A stretch of DNA of 64,000 nucleotides, taken from the NCBI RefSeq assembly GCF_900101045.1, contig NZ_FNFN01000003.1, positions 620,001 to 684,000 of the forward strand, read 5' to 3'. This document shows, piece by piece, positions 1-9,383 of the stretch. The notes beneath the pieces were generated by a model. That model was not told the DNA's origin. It worked only from the letters and a program-made list of their open reading frames with translations, and ran no database searches. Numbering within the stretch: the stretch's first letter is position 1; the number at the start of each line of letters is the position of its first letter. A program made the translations under genes and the position numbers. Origin of the DNA: Nocardioides sp. YR527 (GTDB lineage Bacteria; Actinomycetota; Actinomycetes; Propionibacteriales; Nocardioidaceae).

Positions 1-1
1 C

Positions 2-205
2 ACCAAGTGCCAGACCTACGCCGACGCCAACGAGAGCGTCCTGACGGAGATGGCCGAGCACGGTGTGCTCCGCGAGGGTGTCGACAACCTCGACGTGTGC
101 CGCCTCCTCGGCGGTGTCGCGACCATGGCCGACCACTCCTCGCTCGAGGCCAAGGACGTACGTCCCATGCTCGACGTCATCGCGAATGGCGTCCTCAAGA
201 ACTGA
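2..205 (+). CDS. TetR-family transcriptional regulator, C-terminal part (5' end outside window)
   Basis: The window opens inside this reading frame; the last 67 codons are present and end in TGA at 203-205. The visible part contains the run RLLGGVATMADHSS followed by a predicted helix ending VIANGVLKN, which resembles the C-terminal ligand/dimerisation helices of TetR/AcrR-type repressors of the SbtR-like group. The DNA-binding half is not in the window, so the assignment rests on the tail only. Only 24 bp separate it from the next gene on the same strand. Confidence 0.5.
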   Translation, partial: TKCQTYADANESVLTEMAEHGVLREGVDNLDVCRLLGGVATMADHSSLEAKDVRPMLDVIANGVLKN

Positions 206-229
206 CCCCGCCTGGGGCACACTGGGCGT

Positions 230-736
230 ATGTCCTTCACCTCGCCGGTCAGCGGCCCGCAGAGCCCGCTGAAGCTGGAGTTTCCCCAGTCACTCGCGAC
301 CTATGACGACTACGCGGCCGCGCAGAAGACGGTCGACTTCCTCTCCGACAAGGAGTTCCCGGTCGAGAACTGCATGATCGTCGGCACCGAGCTGAAGCAG
401 ATCGAGCGGATCACCGGCCGCCTCACCTGGAGCAAGGTCGCCCTCGCCGGCGTCCTCTCCGGCGCCTGGCTCGGCGTCTTCGTCGGCCTGATCATGTCGC
501 TCTTCGGCAACGAGAACTTCCTCTTCATCCTGCTGTCGACGGTGCTCCTCGGCATCGTCTTCGGCCTCATCTGGTCGCTGATCGGCTACGCCGCCACCCG
601 CGGCACCCGCGACTTCTCGAGCGTCAAGGTCATCGTGCCGACCAAGTACGAGGTCCTCGTCGAGCACAAGGTCGCCGCCCGCGCCCGCGAGCTCCTCGCC
701 GATCTCCCCGGCGCCCTCCCCAACCCCTTCTCCTGA
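230..736 (+). CDS. General stress protein 17M-like membrane protein
   Basis: A 168-residue protein whose N-terminal half has the pattern of the YflT/GSP17M domain: a conserved start near SLATYDDYAAAQKTVDFLSDKEFP and an IVGTELKQIERITGRL segment. It is followed by two hydrophobic helices at about residues 80-100 and 104-126 and a short cytoplasmic tail. This domain is common in actinobacterial stress-associated membrane proteins, but its biochemical role is not established. The ATG follows a CACACT box by 6 nt with no Shine-Dalgarno sequence, so a leaderless start is plausible. A hairpin closes the gene at 773-821. Confidence 0.7.
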   Translation: MSFTSPVSGPQSPLKLEFPQSLATYDDYAAAQKTVDFLSDKEFPVENCMIVGTELKQIERITGRLTWSKVALAGVLSGAWLGVFVGLIMSLFGNENFLFILLSTVLLGIVFGLIWSLIGYAATRGTRDFSSVKVIVPTKYEVLVEHKVAARARELLADLPGALPNPFS

Positions 737-772
737 CCGCCGACTCAGCGCAACAGTCCCGCGCAGAACCGC

Positions 773-821
773 CGAGTCGGCGCGTCTGTCTCAGCTCCCT
801 TGGGACAGACGCGCCGACTCG
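773..821. terminator. Long inverted repeat between convergent genes
   Basis: Arms 773-790 and 804-821 are perfectly complementary over 18 bp with a 13-nt loop. It lies between the stress protein gene on the plus strand and the DUF1906 gene on the minus strand. There is no T-run, so it is a hairpin of the kind that ends transcription in both directions in high-GC actinobacteria. Related copies of the arm sequence lie at about 740-758 and 832-846. Confidence 0.6.
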
Positions 822-850
822 ACGGTCGTGGTTGAGACAGTTGCGCCGGG

Positions 851-2203
851 TCAGCGGCCGTGGGCCAGGTCGTACCAGGTCACCTCGGTGGCCATGCCGT
901 TCGCGGTGCGGCCGAGGCGCTTCTGGTAGGCGACGAGGGCGACCTGGGTGTTCCAGTCGAGGACGCCGGTGATCTTCGGGCGCTCGGGTGCGGAGGTGGC
1001 ACTGAGGGCGCGCTGGAGGTCGCGGACGGTCTCGCCGGCGGAGCCGCGCTTGAGGAGTGGTCGGCTGTTGGCCGCCCACAGCGTCTTCCAGGCACCCATG
1101 GTCCAGGTCTTGCGCACAGTCAGCCCGTGCGAGCGCTGCCAGGCGTTGATCGAGCGGACCAGCCCTGCGTCGTACGTCCCGTCGATGGGGCCGCCGAAGC
1201 TCCCGCGCTCACGGAGCATGCACTCGAGCGCCTTCGTGTAGATCGGCGACGGGGTGTAGGAGCTGGTGCGCGGCCTCAGGGCGGGATACGCGGTGAAGCT
1301 GACCGGGACGCCGCCGCAGTGGGTCACCGGGCGGGCGTAGGAGCCGCGGCCGAGGTCGACGTAGTTGGAGTCGATCTCGATGGTGGTGCCGCCGTGGGTC
1401 TCCTTGTGCGGGCCGCGGTACTGCTTGACGCGGCGGTGGGGGCTCCAGGGCTTGGCGGGGATGTACTTGGTCGAGGTGCCGGCGCGACCGTCCCAGTCGG
1501 CGATCCACAGGTCGGCGGGGTAGACGAAGCCGCGCGGCTGGGCGTGCCAGACGTCGTACATCGCCTTGATCCCCGACGACGCGCTCGAGTACATCCCCGG
1601 GCGGTAGCCGAGCTTCTTGATCCGGTGGCTCCAGGCCGAGACGAACCACATCGCCGACTCGCGGCAACGCTGGTTGCCGATGTCGAACCCCTCGAGGTCG
1701 TAGAACATCGTGCTTCCGGCGGCGATGCCGTAGCGCTTGGCGGCGTCCACGGTCGCGTTGGCCTGGTTGACCCCCTGGCGCTTGGCGGTGGCGTACTGGT
1801 TGGTCGAGTTGGCGCTGATCCGCGGGTCGTCGCGGTAGCGCGGGAAGTGCGGGTTGCACGAAGCCTGCGGGCCGAGCGTGATCGGCAGCAGCCGCCAGCC
1901 ACGGGCCTGCTGCTTGCGCACCCAGGTCGCGCTGAGGTTGGTCTGGGTGCGGCAGCCGCGCGAGTTACCGGCGATGTAGATGCCGACCGCGCCGAAGTTG
2001 GAGTGCTGCCACCAACGGTCCATCGCCGTCTGGGACGGCGCCTGGCACTGGTCGAAGCCGTAGCCGGTGAAGTTGCCCGGCGTAACCGGGTTCGCGGCGG
2101 CCGCGGGGCTGGGCATCGCCAGCCCCGCGACGCCGACGACGCCGGAGATCAAGCCCGCGCCGAGTGCCCGTCTGACGTACTTGAACCTGGTGAAGTCCCC
2201 CAT
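851..2203 (-). CDS. Secreted DUF1906 glycoside-hydrolase-like protein with C-terminal peptidoglycan-binding repeats
   Basis: 450 residues. A signal peptide occupies residues 1-36 (hydrophobic core, ending AAAANP). Residues about 45-260 form the Rv2525c/DUF1906 glycoside-hydrolase-like TIM-barrel domain, with GYGFDQCQAPS at its start and acidic strand ends such as MFYDLEGFD and LWIADWDG that are candidate catalytic or binding sites. Residues about 300-450 contain two peptidoglycan-binding-domain-1-like units, the second around LLKRGSAGETVRDLQRAL. A role in cell-wall remodelling outside the membrane is inferred; catalysis in this family is unproven. It lies 58 bp downstream of the sulfatase gene on the same strand. 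Confidence 0.8.
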   Translation of the reverse strand: MGDFTRFKYVRRALGAGLISGVVGVAGLAMPSPAAAANPVTPGNFTGYGFDQCQAPSQTAMDRWWQHSNFGAVGIYIAGNSRGCRTQTNLSATWVRKQQARGWRLLPITLGPQASCNPHFPRYRDDPRISANSTNQYATAKRQGVNQANATVDAAKRYGIAAGSTMFYDLEGFDIGNQRCRESAMWFVSAWSHRIKKLGYRPGMYSSASSGIKAMYDVWHAQPRGFVYPADLWIADWDGRAGTSTKYIPAKPWSPHRRVKQYRGPHKETHGGTTIEIDSNYVDLGRGSYARPVTHCGGVPVSFTAYPALRPRTSSYTPSPIYTKALECMLRERGSFGGPIDGTYDAGLVRSINAWQRSHGLTVRKTWTMGAWKTLWAANSRPLLKRGSAGETVRDLQRALSATSAPERPKITGVLDWNTQVALVAYQKRLGRTANGMATEVTWYDLAHGR

Positions 2204-2261
2204 ATTTCGTCACGGTAGTCACAACCGTCACTCAGTTACCAGTGGACTCGCCAGGCACACG

Positions 2262-3653
2262 TCAGGAGTACGCCAGCAGGGTCTCGTCGATCTTCTCCCA
2301 GGCCGCACGGAGCTCCGCCAGGTCCTCGGGCCGCTTCCGGGCCAGGTCGGCCTGCTCGCGTACGTCCTCGCTCAGGTCATAGAGGTGGTCGGTGCCGTCG
2401 AGCTGCAGGTACTTCAGCGAGCCGCGGCGCAGCGCGCGCTGCCCGCGCATGCGCCAGAAGAGGTCCTGGGTCTCGCGTGGCCGGCCGCCGAAGAGGAGCG
2501 GCACCAGGCTGGTGCCGTCCAGCGGGTAGTCCCGCGCCGGCGTCGCGCCGGCGAGCTCCAGGAAGGTCGCGGTCCAGTCGGTCGTGACGGCGGGCTCGTC
2601 GCTGACCTGGCGGCCGGGCAGGGTGCCCGGCCAGCTCAGGATGGTGGGCACCCGGATGCCGCCCTCGTTGAGGCCCGACTTCGCTCCGGTGAACGGCCAC
2701 ACGTTGGAGAACCGCTCGCCGCCGTTGTCGCTGGCGAAGAAGACGACGGTGTCGCGGAGCTGTCCGGTGCGCTCGAGGGCCTTGATGACCTGGCCGATCG
2801 ACTGGTCGAGGTCCTCGACCATGGTCTTGTACGTCGCCAGCGAGCCCCCGTCGTTGTGGAAGAGCACGCCCTTCTCCCCGTCCTCGATCCGGGCGGTGAG
2901 CTCGTCGCTCACCGCCTTGTCCTCGGGTCCCTCCCAGGGCCAGTGCGGGGTGGTGAAGTTGAGGTTGAGGAGCCAGGGGGTGTCGTGGTCGCGCTCGATG
3001 AAGCTGACGGCCTTCTCGGTGACGATCTCGGTGTAGTAGCGAAGGTCCTCGACCTCCACCTCGTCCTCGTAGAGGTCGTGGTCGCCGTTGTGGTTGATCT
3101 TGGAGAAGTAGTCGAGGCCGCCGGAGAAGTTGCCGAAGAACTCGTCCCAGCCGACCCGGGTCGGGCTGTACCAGGGCAGATAGCCGCAGTGCCACTTGCC
3201 GAAGAGAGCGGTGGCGTAGCCCTGCTCCTTGAGCAGCGAGGCGAGCGTCGGGTGGTCGAGCGGGATGCCGTGGAGCTCGTTCGGCGACGCGATGGGCTCG
3301 GGCAGGCCGCCCGCGAGGCGACCGGGGTAGCGCCCGGTGTAGAGGCCGAAGCGGGTGGGGGAGCAGACCGAGGAGGCGGAGTACGCATCGGTGAACCGCA
3401 CGCCCGAGGCCGCGAGCCGGTCCAGGTGGGGCGTCTTGATGTCGGGGGAGCCGTAGGCGGACAGGTCGGCCCAGCCGAGGTCGTCGCCCAGGATCACCAG
3501 GAGGTTGGGCCTGCGCTGGGGCCGGTTGACCTTGCGGGCCCTGAACGGCGTCTCGGCGGCTGCGTTGGCGGGGGTGGCGAGGCCGGTGGCGGCGACCGCG
3601 CCGGCTCCGGTGGCGAGCAGGCTGCGTCGGCTGAACGTGCTGGGGGAGGACAC
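2262..3653 (-). CDS. Tat-exported sulfatase
   Basis: 463 residues. A Tat signal (RRSLLATG at residues 9-16, Ala-rich cleavage region to about 33) precedes a type I sulfatase fold. Metal-binding Asp57-Asp58 sit in VILGDDLGWADLS. The formylglycine motif is C97-S-P-T-R101, followed by the conserved LYTGR; FGKWHCG and FASDNGGE are further sulfatase motifs. Cys97 would need conversion by formylglycine-generating enzyme, which is not in this window. The substrate cannot be told from sequence. The GTG start has AAAGG 8 nt upstream. Confidence 0.9.
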   Translation of the reverse strand: MSSPSTFSRRSLLATGAGAVAATGLATPANAAAETPFRARKVNRPQRRPNLLVILGDDLGWADLSAYGSPDIKTPHLDRLAASGVRFTDAYSASSVCSPTRFGLYTGRYPGRLAGGLPEPIASPNELHGIPLDHPTLASLLKEQGYATALFGKWHCGYLPWYSPTRVGWDEFFGNFSGGLDYFSKINHNGDHDLYEDEVEVEDLRYYTEIVTEKAVSFIERDHDTPWLLNLNFTTPHWPWEGPEDKAVSDELTARIEDGEKGVLFHNDGGSLATYKTMVEDLDQSIGQVIKALERTGQLRDTVVFFASDNGGERFSNVWPFTGAKSGLNEGGIRVPTILSWPGTLPGRQVSDEPAVTTDWTATFLELAGATPARDYPLDGTSLVPLLFGGRPRETQDLFWRMRGQRALRRGSLKYLQLDGTDHLYDLSEDVREQADLARKRPEDLAELRAAWEKIDETLLAYS

Positions 3654-3836
3654 CGTATGGCCTTTCTTTAGTGAATAACTACGAATAGAAGACTAGGGGA
3701 CGGTCCAGCCGGTGGGCGGAGGTCTCGGGTCTCGGACGCGACGGGACGTTGGTCCCAAGGCATGTGGGGCCCTAACCAAAGCCGCGTGGCGGCGTTACCT
3801 TGGTAAAGGAACGGATCGCCAAGGGGGTGGGGACCG

Positions 3837-4481
3837 GTGCAGCAGCGACGCGATCGGGTGACGCCGGTCCTCTTCGCGATCACGGTCATGCTCGCGCTGA
3901 CGGTCGCCGGGATCATCCATGTCGCCCACGGCGGCCAGGTGATCGGGCCGTTCGCGGTCGCCGACCAGGTCAGCTCGACCACCAGGCAGGCCAACACGCC
4001 CTACGTCTGCTGGGACGGCAACGGCGCCGGCTCCCTGACCCGGTGCCTCGACCCCCGTGGCGAGGACGGCATGAAGTGGGTCCTCCCCGGCTACTCCGAG
4101 GCCGCCCGGAGCGGCGAGTGCGCCCACGGAGAGGCCGGTCCCAGCGATCTCTTCGTGGAGTGCTCGATGTCCTGGCGCGGCACTCACCTCTATCTCCACT
4201 ACGCCTACTGGAGCGAGTGGCACGCCGGCCAGAAGAAGTACGCCGCCATCGGCTCGACCCCGAGTGTCGAGCAGCGTCCCGACGGCGCGATGTCGCTCTC
4301 CTGGCGCCCGCGCCGGTTGCCCACCCCGCACGGCGAGGCCTCCTGGGTCACCGCCGAGATGGTGGAAGGTCACGGCTGGAGCGTCGCCGCCTACGCAGGG
4401 GACGGTGAGGTCGCCCGGCAGGCGCTCGAGGAGTTCGGTGAGATCCGCGACCTGCGGGAGTGGCGCGGGCTGCCCCGCTGA
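3837..4481 (+). CDS. Membrane-anchored or exported protein of unknown function
   Basis: 214 residues, GTG start. One hydrophobic segment at residues 9-29 (VLFAITVMLALTVAGIIHVA) acts as a signal anchor; the rest is extracytoplasmic and has four Cys residues (CWDG, RCLD, ECAH, ECSM) that could form two disulfides. I do not recognise the family. It stands alone between the divergent sulfatase gene and purL, 41 bp upstream of the latter. There is no internal hint of catalysis. Confidence 0.6.
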   Translation: MQQRRDRVTPVLFAITVMLALTVAGIIHVAHGGQVIGPFAVADQVSSTTRQANTPYVCWDGNGAGSLTRCLDPRGEDGMKWVLPGYSEAARSGECAHGEAGPSDLFVECSMSWRGTHLYLHYAYWSEWHAGQKKYAAIGSTPSVEQRPDGAMSLSWRPRRLPTPHGEASWVTAEMVEGHGWSVAAYAGDGEVARQALEEFGEIRDLREWRGLPR

Positions 4482-4509
4482 GGACTCGGGGGATTGGGCA
4501 CTTCTGACG

Positions 4510-4515
4510 TAGATT
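4510..4515 (+). promoter_or_regulatory. -10-like box (TAGATT) for purL, leaderless arrangement
   Basis: TAGATT ends 7 nt before the purL GTG, and no Shine-Dalgarno sequence lies in that gap, so transcription probably starts on the start codon. I see no convincing -35 box. Confidence 0.45.
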
Positions 4516-4522
4516 TCTGCCC

Positions 4523-6811
4523 GTGACCGAGACTTCGTCCGCTGCCGTTGCGTCCGATCTTCCGCTCCTGGACACCGTGCACCACGCTGCCGGTGACCCC
4601 GACCGAGAGCAGCCCTGGGCCGAGCTCGGCCTGAAGGAGGACGAGTACGCCGAGATCCGCCGCATCCTCGGCCGCCGGCCGACCGGCGCGGAGCTGGCGA
4701 TGTACTCGGTGATGTGGTCGGAGCACTGCTCCTACAAGTCCTCCAAGGTGCACCTCAAGCAGTTCGGCGAGATCCCGCAGGAGACCCCGGCCGGCAAGAT
4801 GCTCGCCGGCATCGGTGAGAACGCGGGCGTGCTCGACGTCGGCCAGGGCTACGCGGTCACCTTCAAGGTCGAGTCGCACAACCACCCGAGCTACGTCGAG
4901 CCGCACCAGGGCGCCGCGACCGGCGTCGGCGGCATCGTCCGCGACATCCTCGCGATGGGTGCGCGCCCGGTCGCCGTCATGGACCCGCTCCGCTTCGGCC
5001 CGCTGAGCGAGCCCGACACCCACCGCGTCCTTCCCGGGATCGTCTCCGGCGTCGGCCACTACGGCAACTGCCTCGGCCTGCCCAACATCGGTGGCGAGGC
5101 CGTCTTCGACGCCTCCTACCTCGGCAACCCGCTGGTCAACGCGCTCTGCGTCGGCGTACTCCGCCACGAGGACCTCCACCTCGCCAAGGCGTCGGGCGCC
5201 GGCAACCTGGTGATCATGTACGGCGCGCGCACCGGTGGCGACGGCATCGGCGGCGCCTCGATCCTCGCGAGCGTCGAGTTCGACGAGGACGGTCCGGCCA
5301 AGCGTCCCAGCGTGCAGGTCGGCGACCCGTTCATGGAGAAGCTGCTGATCGAGTGCACCCTCGAGCTCTTCGCCGCCGGCATCGTCCGCGGCATCCAGGA
5401 CTTCGGTGCGGCCGGCATCTCCTGCGCCACCTCCGAGCTCGCGGCTGCCGGTGACGGCGGCATGCACGTGCACCTCGAGCGGGTGCCGCTGCGCGACTCC
5501 ACGCTCGCTCCGGAGGAGATCCTGATGAGCGAGTCGCAGGAGCGGATGATGGCCGTCATCGCCCCCGAGGACGAGGCGACCTTCATGGACATCTGCGCCA
5601 AGTGGGACGTCGAGGCGGCCGTGATCGGCACCGTGACCGGCGAGGGCCGGCTGCGCGTCGACTGGCACGGCGAGACCATCGTCGACGTCGACCCGACCAC
5701 CGTGGCCCACGACGGCCCGGTCTACGAGCGCCCCTACGCCCGCCCGTCGTGGCAGGACGCGCTCCAGGCCGACGTCGCCGAGAAGCTCCCGCGTGCATCC
5801 TCGGCCGACGAGCTCCGCGCGACCGTCCTCCAGCTGGTCGCCTCGGAGAACCTGTGCGACAAGTCCTGGATCACCGAGCAGTACGACCGCTACGTCCGCG
5901 GCAACACCGTCCTCTCCCAGCCCGCCGACGGCGGCATGATCCGCGTCGACGAGTCGACCAACCTCGGTGTCGCGCTCGCCACCGACGCCAACGGTCGCTT
6001 CGCCAAGCTGGACCCCTACGCCGGTGCCCAGCTCGCCCTCTCCGAGTCCTACCGCAACGTCGCCTCCGTCGGCGCCCAGCCGCTGGCCATCTCCGACTGC
6101 CTCAACTTCGGCTCCCCGGAGGACCCCGACGTGATGTGGCAGTTCGCCGAGGCCACCCGCGGTCTGAAGGACGCCTGCCTCGAGCTCGGCATCCCGGTCA
6201 CCGGCGGAAACGTCTCCCTCTACAACCAGACCGGTGAGGTCGCCATCCACCCCACGCCGGTGGTCGCGACGCTCGGTGTGATCGAGGACGTCACCACGCG
6301 TACGCCGTCGGACTTCCAGGCGGCCGACGAGGTCGTCGTGCTGCTCGGTGAGACCCACGAGGAGCTCTCCGGCTCGGAGTGGGCCCACGTCGTCCACGGT
6401 CACCTCGGCGGCCTGCCGCCGAAGGTGAACCTGGCGGCCGAGAAGGCGCTCGCCGAGCTGCTGCTGGAGGCACGGTTCGTCACCTCTGCCCACGACCTCT
6501 CCGACGGTGGCCTGATGCAGGCGCTGGCCGAGCCGGCGATGTCGTCGGGGATCGGCGTCTCGGTCACGCTCGCCGGAGACCCGTTCGTCGCGCTCTTCTC
6601 GGAGTCGGTCGCCCGCGCGCTCGTCACCGTCAAGGCCGACGACGTCGAGCGGCTCACCTCGCTGGCCGAGCGCCACGGGGTGGCGGCGACGAAGCTCGGT
6701 GTCACGGGCGGTGCGGCGTACTCGATCGCCTATGACGGCGGCAGCGTCGAGATCCCGCTCGAGGAGCTCACCGGCGTCTGGCGCTCGACCCTGCGCGACG
6801 CGCTCGCCTGA
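4523..6811 (+). CDS. purL: Phosphoribosylformylglycinamidine synthase subunit PurL
   Basis: 762 residues, the usual length for the small, bacterial-type PurL. It makes FGAM from FGAR, ATP and the ammonia delivered by PurQ, with PurS as linker; neither partner is in the window. Recognisable blocks are [16 protein letters not shown] near residue 65, the ATP/Mg loop KVESHNHPS near residue 115, [25 protein letters not shown], and the second-half repeat [11 protein letters not shown]. The GTG start is chosen because it follows the TAGATT box by 7 nt and matches the family N-terminus. The 3' end is overlapped for 82 bp by the convergent DUF2306 gene. Confidence 0.97.
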   Translation: MTETSSAAVASDLPLLDTVHHAAGDPDREQPWAELGLKEDEYAEIRRILGRRPTGAELAMYSVMWSEHCSYKSSKVHLKQFGEIPQETPAGKMLAGIGENAGVLDVGQGYAVTFKVESHNHPSYVEPHQGAATGVGGIVRDILAMGARPVAVMDPLRFGPLSEPDTHRVLPGIVSGVGHYGNCLGLPNIGGEAVFDASYLGNPLVNALCVGVLRHEDLHLAKASGAGNLVIMYGARTGGDGIGGASILASVEFDEDGPAKRPSVQVGDPFMEKLLIECTLELFAAGIVRGIQDFGAAGISCATSELAAAGDGGMHVHLERVPLRDSTLAPEEILMSESQERMMAVIAPEDEATFMDICAKWDVEAAVIGTVTGEGRLRVDWHGETIVDVDPTTVAHDGPVYERPYARPSWQDALQADVAEKLPRASSADELRATVLQLVASENLCDKSWITEQYDRYVRGNTVLSQPADGGMIRVDESTNLGVALATDANGRFAKLDPYAGAQLALSESYRNVASVGAQPLAISDCLNFGSPEDPDVMWQFAEATRGLKDACLELGIPVTGGNVSLYNQTGEVAIHPTPVVATLGVIEDVTTRTPSDFQAADEVVVLLGETHEELSGSEWAHVVHGHLGGLPPKVNLAAEKALAELLLEARFVTSAHDLSDGGLMQALAEPAMSSGIGVSVTLAGDPFVALFSESVARALVTVKADDVERLTSLAERHGVAATKLGVTGGAAYSIAYDGGSVEIPLEELTGVWRSTLRDALA

Positions 6812-7479
6812 TCGGCGCCGCGCCGGCGCGGCTTGCGGTGGATGATCCACTCGGCGATCAGCAGGTTCACGACCCAGCTGACCCAGGCTGAGGCCGCGGC
6901 GGCGCTGGCGAGGGTGGGGTCCTCGGTGCCGAGGTCGGCGTTAGTCATGGCCTCAGGCACGAAGACCATGATCATCACCATCCCCCAGAAGCGGTTCGCG
7001 ATGATCGAGAACGCCATCGCATAGCTGCGGTACATCCACTCGCGGTGGTCCTTGAACCGCCGCTGCCGGGCGGCACGGTAGCCCTGCACGGTGAACAGCA
7101 GGAACAGCACGGCCAGGAACGTGTTGCCGACCTGCTGGGACGGTCCGGCGGCGGGGAACTGGCTGGTGACCAGCGCCGCCAGGCCCGTCGGGATCGCGGT
7201 GACGACATAGGTCCGCCCGGTCCACCGGTGCACCTTCGGATGGTTGGCGCGCAGCCACGGCCACAGCTGGAGGATGCCGCAGCAGAGCATCACCGAGCCG
7301 AAGAAGATGTGCGTCACCAGCGCGGGGTAGAAGACCGGCCCGCGGTCGGTGGGGACGAGCGACTGCGACGGGTCGAGGCCGACGTACCTCGGCAGGGCCG
7401 TCACCAGGAAGATCACCGTCGCCGCGGCCAGCGGGAAGACCCACCACTGCCTCGTCAGAGGTCTTGTCGATGTGCTCAT
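6730..7479 (-). CDS. DUF2306 polytopic membrane protein
   Basis: 249 residues with about six hydrophobic helices and the DUF2306 hallmark block: [22 protein letters not shown], then [10 protein letters not shown], then [16 protein letters not shown]. His residues inside the membrane segments could bind haem or metal, but the function of the family is not known. Its last ~27 codons (a basic and Ser-rich tail) overlap the 3' end of purL on the opposite strand. It is divergent from the TetR gene at 7569 with 89 bp between starts, so that regulator probably controls it. Confidence 0.8.
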   Translation of the reverse strand: MSTSTRPLTRQWWVFPLAAATVIFLVTALPRYVGLDPSQSLVPTDRGPVFYPALVTHIFFGSVMLCCGILQLWPWLRANHPKVHRWTGRTYVVTAIPTGLAALVTSQFPAAGPSQQVGNTFLAVLFLLFTVQGYRAARQRRFKDHREWMYRSYAMAFSIIANRFWGMVMIMVFVPEAMTNADLGTEDPTLASAAAASAWVSWVVNLLIAEWIIHRKPRRRGADQASASRRVERQTPVSSSSGISTLPPS

Positions 7480-7497
7480 GAGTCATCCGATCTAATA

Positions 7498-7528
7498 GCG
7501 TACGAGATTAACTGTTTATATCGTACGC
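7498..7528. promoter_or_regulatory. Candidate TetR operator, inverted repeat in divergent promoter region
   Basis: Two perfect 8-bp arms, GCGTACGA at 7498-7505 and TCGTACGC at 7521-7528, flank a 15-bp AT-rich spacer. The site lies midway between the divergent DUF2306 and TetR genes. A TetR dimer typically recognises a palindrome in this position, and the AT-rich centre could hold promoter elements. The match is direct; its role as operator is inference. Confidence 0.55.
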
Positions 7529-7568
7529 AGATAGGGCGCCGTCAACCCGTTTCTGAAGGGAGCAGGGC

Positions 7569-8312
7569 ATGATGGAGGAGATGAGTTCCGACCTGATCCC
7601 TCGTATGTGGGGCAAGCCTCCGGCCGGCCGGCGCGGCCCCAAGCCGGCGCTGAGCGTCGCCCAGATCGTCGAGGCCGCCTACGTCATCGCTGATGAGCAG
7701 GGCCTTGCCGCCGTGTCGATGGCTCGGGTCGCCGAAGCGGCGGGCTGCTCGCCGATGGCGCTGTACCGGCACGTGAAGAACAAGGACGAGCTGCTCATCC
7801 TGCTCGCCGACCGACTCTGCGCGGACCTGCCGGCGCCGTCGCGAGACCTCGGCTGGCGCGAGGGGCTGGCGGCCTGGATGCGTGCGCAGGTCGACCTGGC
7901 GGTGAGCAAGCCCTGGTTCCTGGACCTGCCGCTCGCCGCCACGCTCCCCGGGCCCAACCGTCTCGCCTGGATCGACCTGGGGTTCTACTACCTTCGCGAG
8001 GTGGCCCTGCCTGCGGACGAGAAGCTGGCGATCCTGGGGATCATCTCCCAGTACGGCGTGGGCGAGGCCCGGGTCGAGGTCGAGGCGGCTCGGCTGGCGG
8101 AGAACCCCTATGCGACGTTCGAGCAGATGCTCGTGACGTACGCCGATCCGGAGCGTTTTCCGCACCTGATGGCGTCGATGGACACCTGGCGGCCCGCCGA
8201 GTCCGGCGAGGGATCCGACTCCGATGACCCGTCGGCCTTCGGGCAGAGCCTGCTGATGGCTGGGATCGCGGCCCACATCGAGCGCCACGTCGGGCGCAGC
8301 ACCTCAAAGTAA
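7569..8312 (+). CDS. TetR-family transcriptional regulator
   Basis: 247 residues. The helix-turn-helix spans about residues 30-70 (SVAQIVEAAYVIADEQGLAAVSM, then AGCSPMALYRHVKNKDELL), followed by a TetR_C_1-type all-helical ligand domain. Such regulators usually repress a neighbouring transporter or membrane gene and are released by a small ligand. The divergent DUF2306 gene is the likely target. The ATG at 7569 is chosen because GGGAG lies 6 nt upstream; in-frame ATGs also occur at 7572 and 7581. Confidence 0.88.
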   Translation: MMEEMSSDLIPRMWGKPPAGRRGPKPALSVAQIVEAAYVIADEQGLAAVSMARVAEAAGCSPMALYRHVKNKDELLILLADRLCADLPAPSRDLGWREGLAAWMRAQVDLAVSKPWFLDLPLAATLPGPNRLAWIDLGFYYLREVALPADEKLAILGIISQYGVGEARVEVEAARLAENPYATFEQMLVTYADPERFPHLMASMDTWRPAESGEGSDSDDPSAFGQSLLMAGIAAHIERHVGRSTSK

Positions 8313-8332
8313 AGGTCGATACCCTGGCGGGG

Positions 8333-9379
8333 ATGTTCCCCCACCTGCATCGCCCCGTGTCCTGTGTCCTCGCCCTGCTGCTGGCGGCTGCCGCGCTGCT
8401 CGTCAGCGCCGGTCCGGCGTCCGCGGGGGAGGGTGGGACGATCAAGTGGTTGGCGAACTCTGCCCGTGCCGAAGCCGGTCTGGATCCGCTCACGCGCGAC
8501 TCCGCCCTCGACGGACTGGCCCGGAAATGGGCGTACAAGATCGCTGCCGACGGAGCCCTCTCGCACAACCCCGACCTCGCCGAGCAGGTGCCGGAGGGGT
8601 GGCAGGGGATCGGGGAGAACGTCGCGATGGGCTATCCGACCGGTGCCGAGATGCACAAGGGCTGGATGAACTCCGAGGGCCACCGCGCCAACATCCTGGG
8701 CGACTACACCCACATCGGGATCGCCTTCGTGGTGGTCGACGGCACCAGCTGGGGCGTCCAGGTCTTCGGGAAGTACCCGCCGGGCGTGCGGCCGACCGCG
8801 AAGCCGAAGGCCACCGCCGCACCGGCACCGACCGCTCCGGCGGAGACCAAGGCACCGACTCCTCGGCAGACCGCGAAGCCCAAGAAGTCTGAGACGGCGT
8901 CGCCGACCCCGTCGCGTACGCCCTCTGCCTCCGCCTCCGCATCTCCGTCGAAGTCGACCTCCCCCTCGGCGTCACCCTCCGAGTCCGAGTCGGCGTTGGC
9001 CGGCGACTCGGAGACTGCCGGTCCGGTGACCTTCAGCGACGCCTCGGACGGCCCGGCTCCCACCTCCAGCGGGCTGTTCGGGATCGGCTATGTCGAGATG
9101 GCTGTCGCGGTGCTCGGGCTCTCGGGGCTGGGGCTGCTCATCGCCTTCCTGCTGGCTCGTCGCCGGCGCCGCGAACGGCTCCGGCGCGACCTGGAGGCTC
9201 CTCCCGCACGGCCCGTCCGCCCGCACCCTGGCGGCCCGGTCTACCGGGGCCAGGTGCATCCGGCGGGCCCCGGCTACCCCAACCAGGGCCGCCCGATCCC
9301 GCGCCCGAACCCGCGCCCGAACCCGGGTCGCCCCGGCAACCCCGGTCCTCCGTACCCCGGCGACCACCGCCAATGGTGA
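8333..9379 (+). CDS. Secreted, membrane-anchored CAP-domain protein
   Basis: 348 residues. Signal peptide residues 1-31; CAP (SCP/PR-1-like) domain about 37-145 with LTRDSALDGLARKWA, SHNPDLAEQ, GENVAMG and GHRANILGDYTHIGIAF; then a Ser/Thr/Pro/Lys-rich linker of roughly 90 residues, one transmembrane helix near residues 254-278, an Arg-rich stop-transfer and a Pro/Gly/Arg-rich cytoplasmic tail. CAP proteins are extracellular; this one appears held at the surface by the late helix, with the CAP domain outside. Only 20 bp follow the TetR gene, and a TACCCT box ends 7 nt before the ATG. Confidence 0.85.
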   Translation: MFPHLHRPVSCVLALLLAAAALLVSAGPASAGEGGTIKWLANSARAEAGLDPLTRDSALDGLARKWAYKIAADGALSHNPDLAEQVPEGWQGIGENVAMGYPTGAEMHKGWMNSEGHRANILGDYTHIGIAFVVVDGTSWGVQVFGKYPPGVRPTAKPKATAAPAPTAPAETKAPTPRQTAKPKKSETASPTPSRTPSASASASPSKSTSPSASPSESESALAGDSETAGPVTFSDASDGPAPTSSGLFGIGYVEMAVAVLGLSGLGLLIAFLLARRRRRERLRRDLEAPPARPVRPHPGGPVYRGQVHPAGPGYPNQGRPIPRPNPRPNPGRPGNPGPPYPGDHRQW

Positions 9380-9383
9380 CGAC

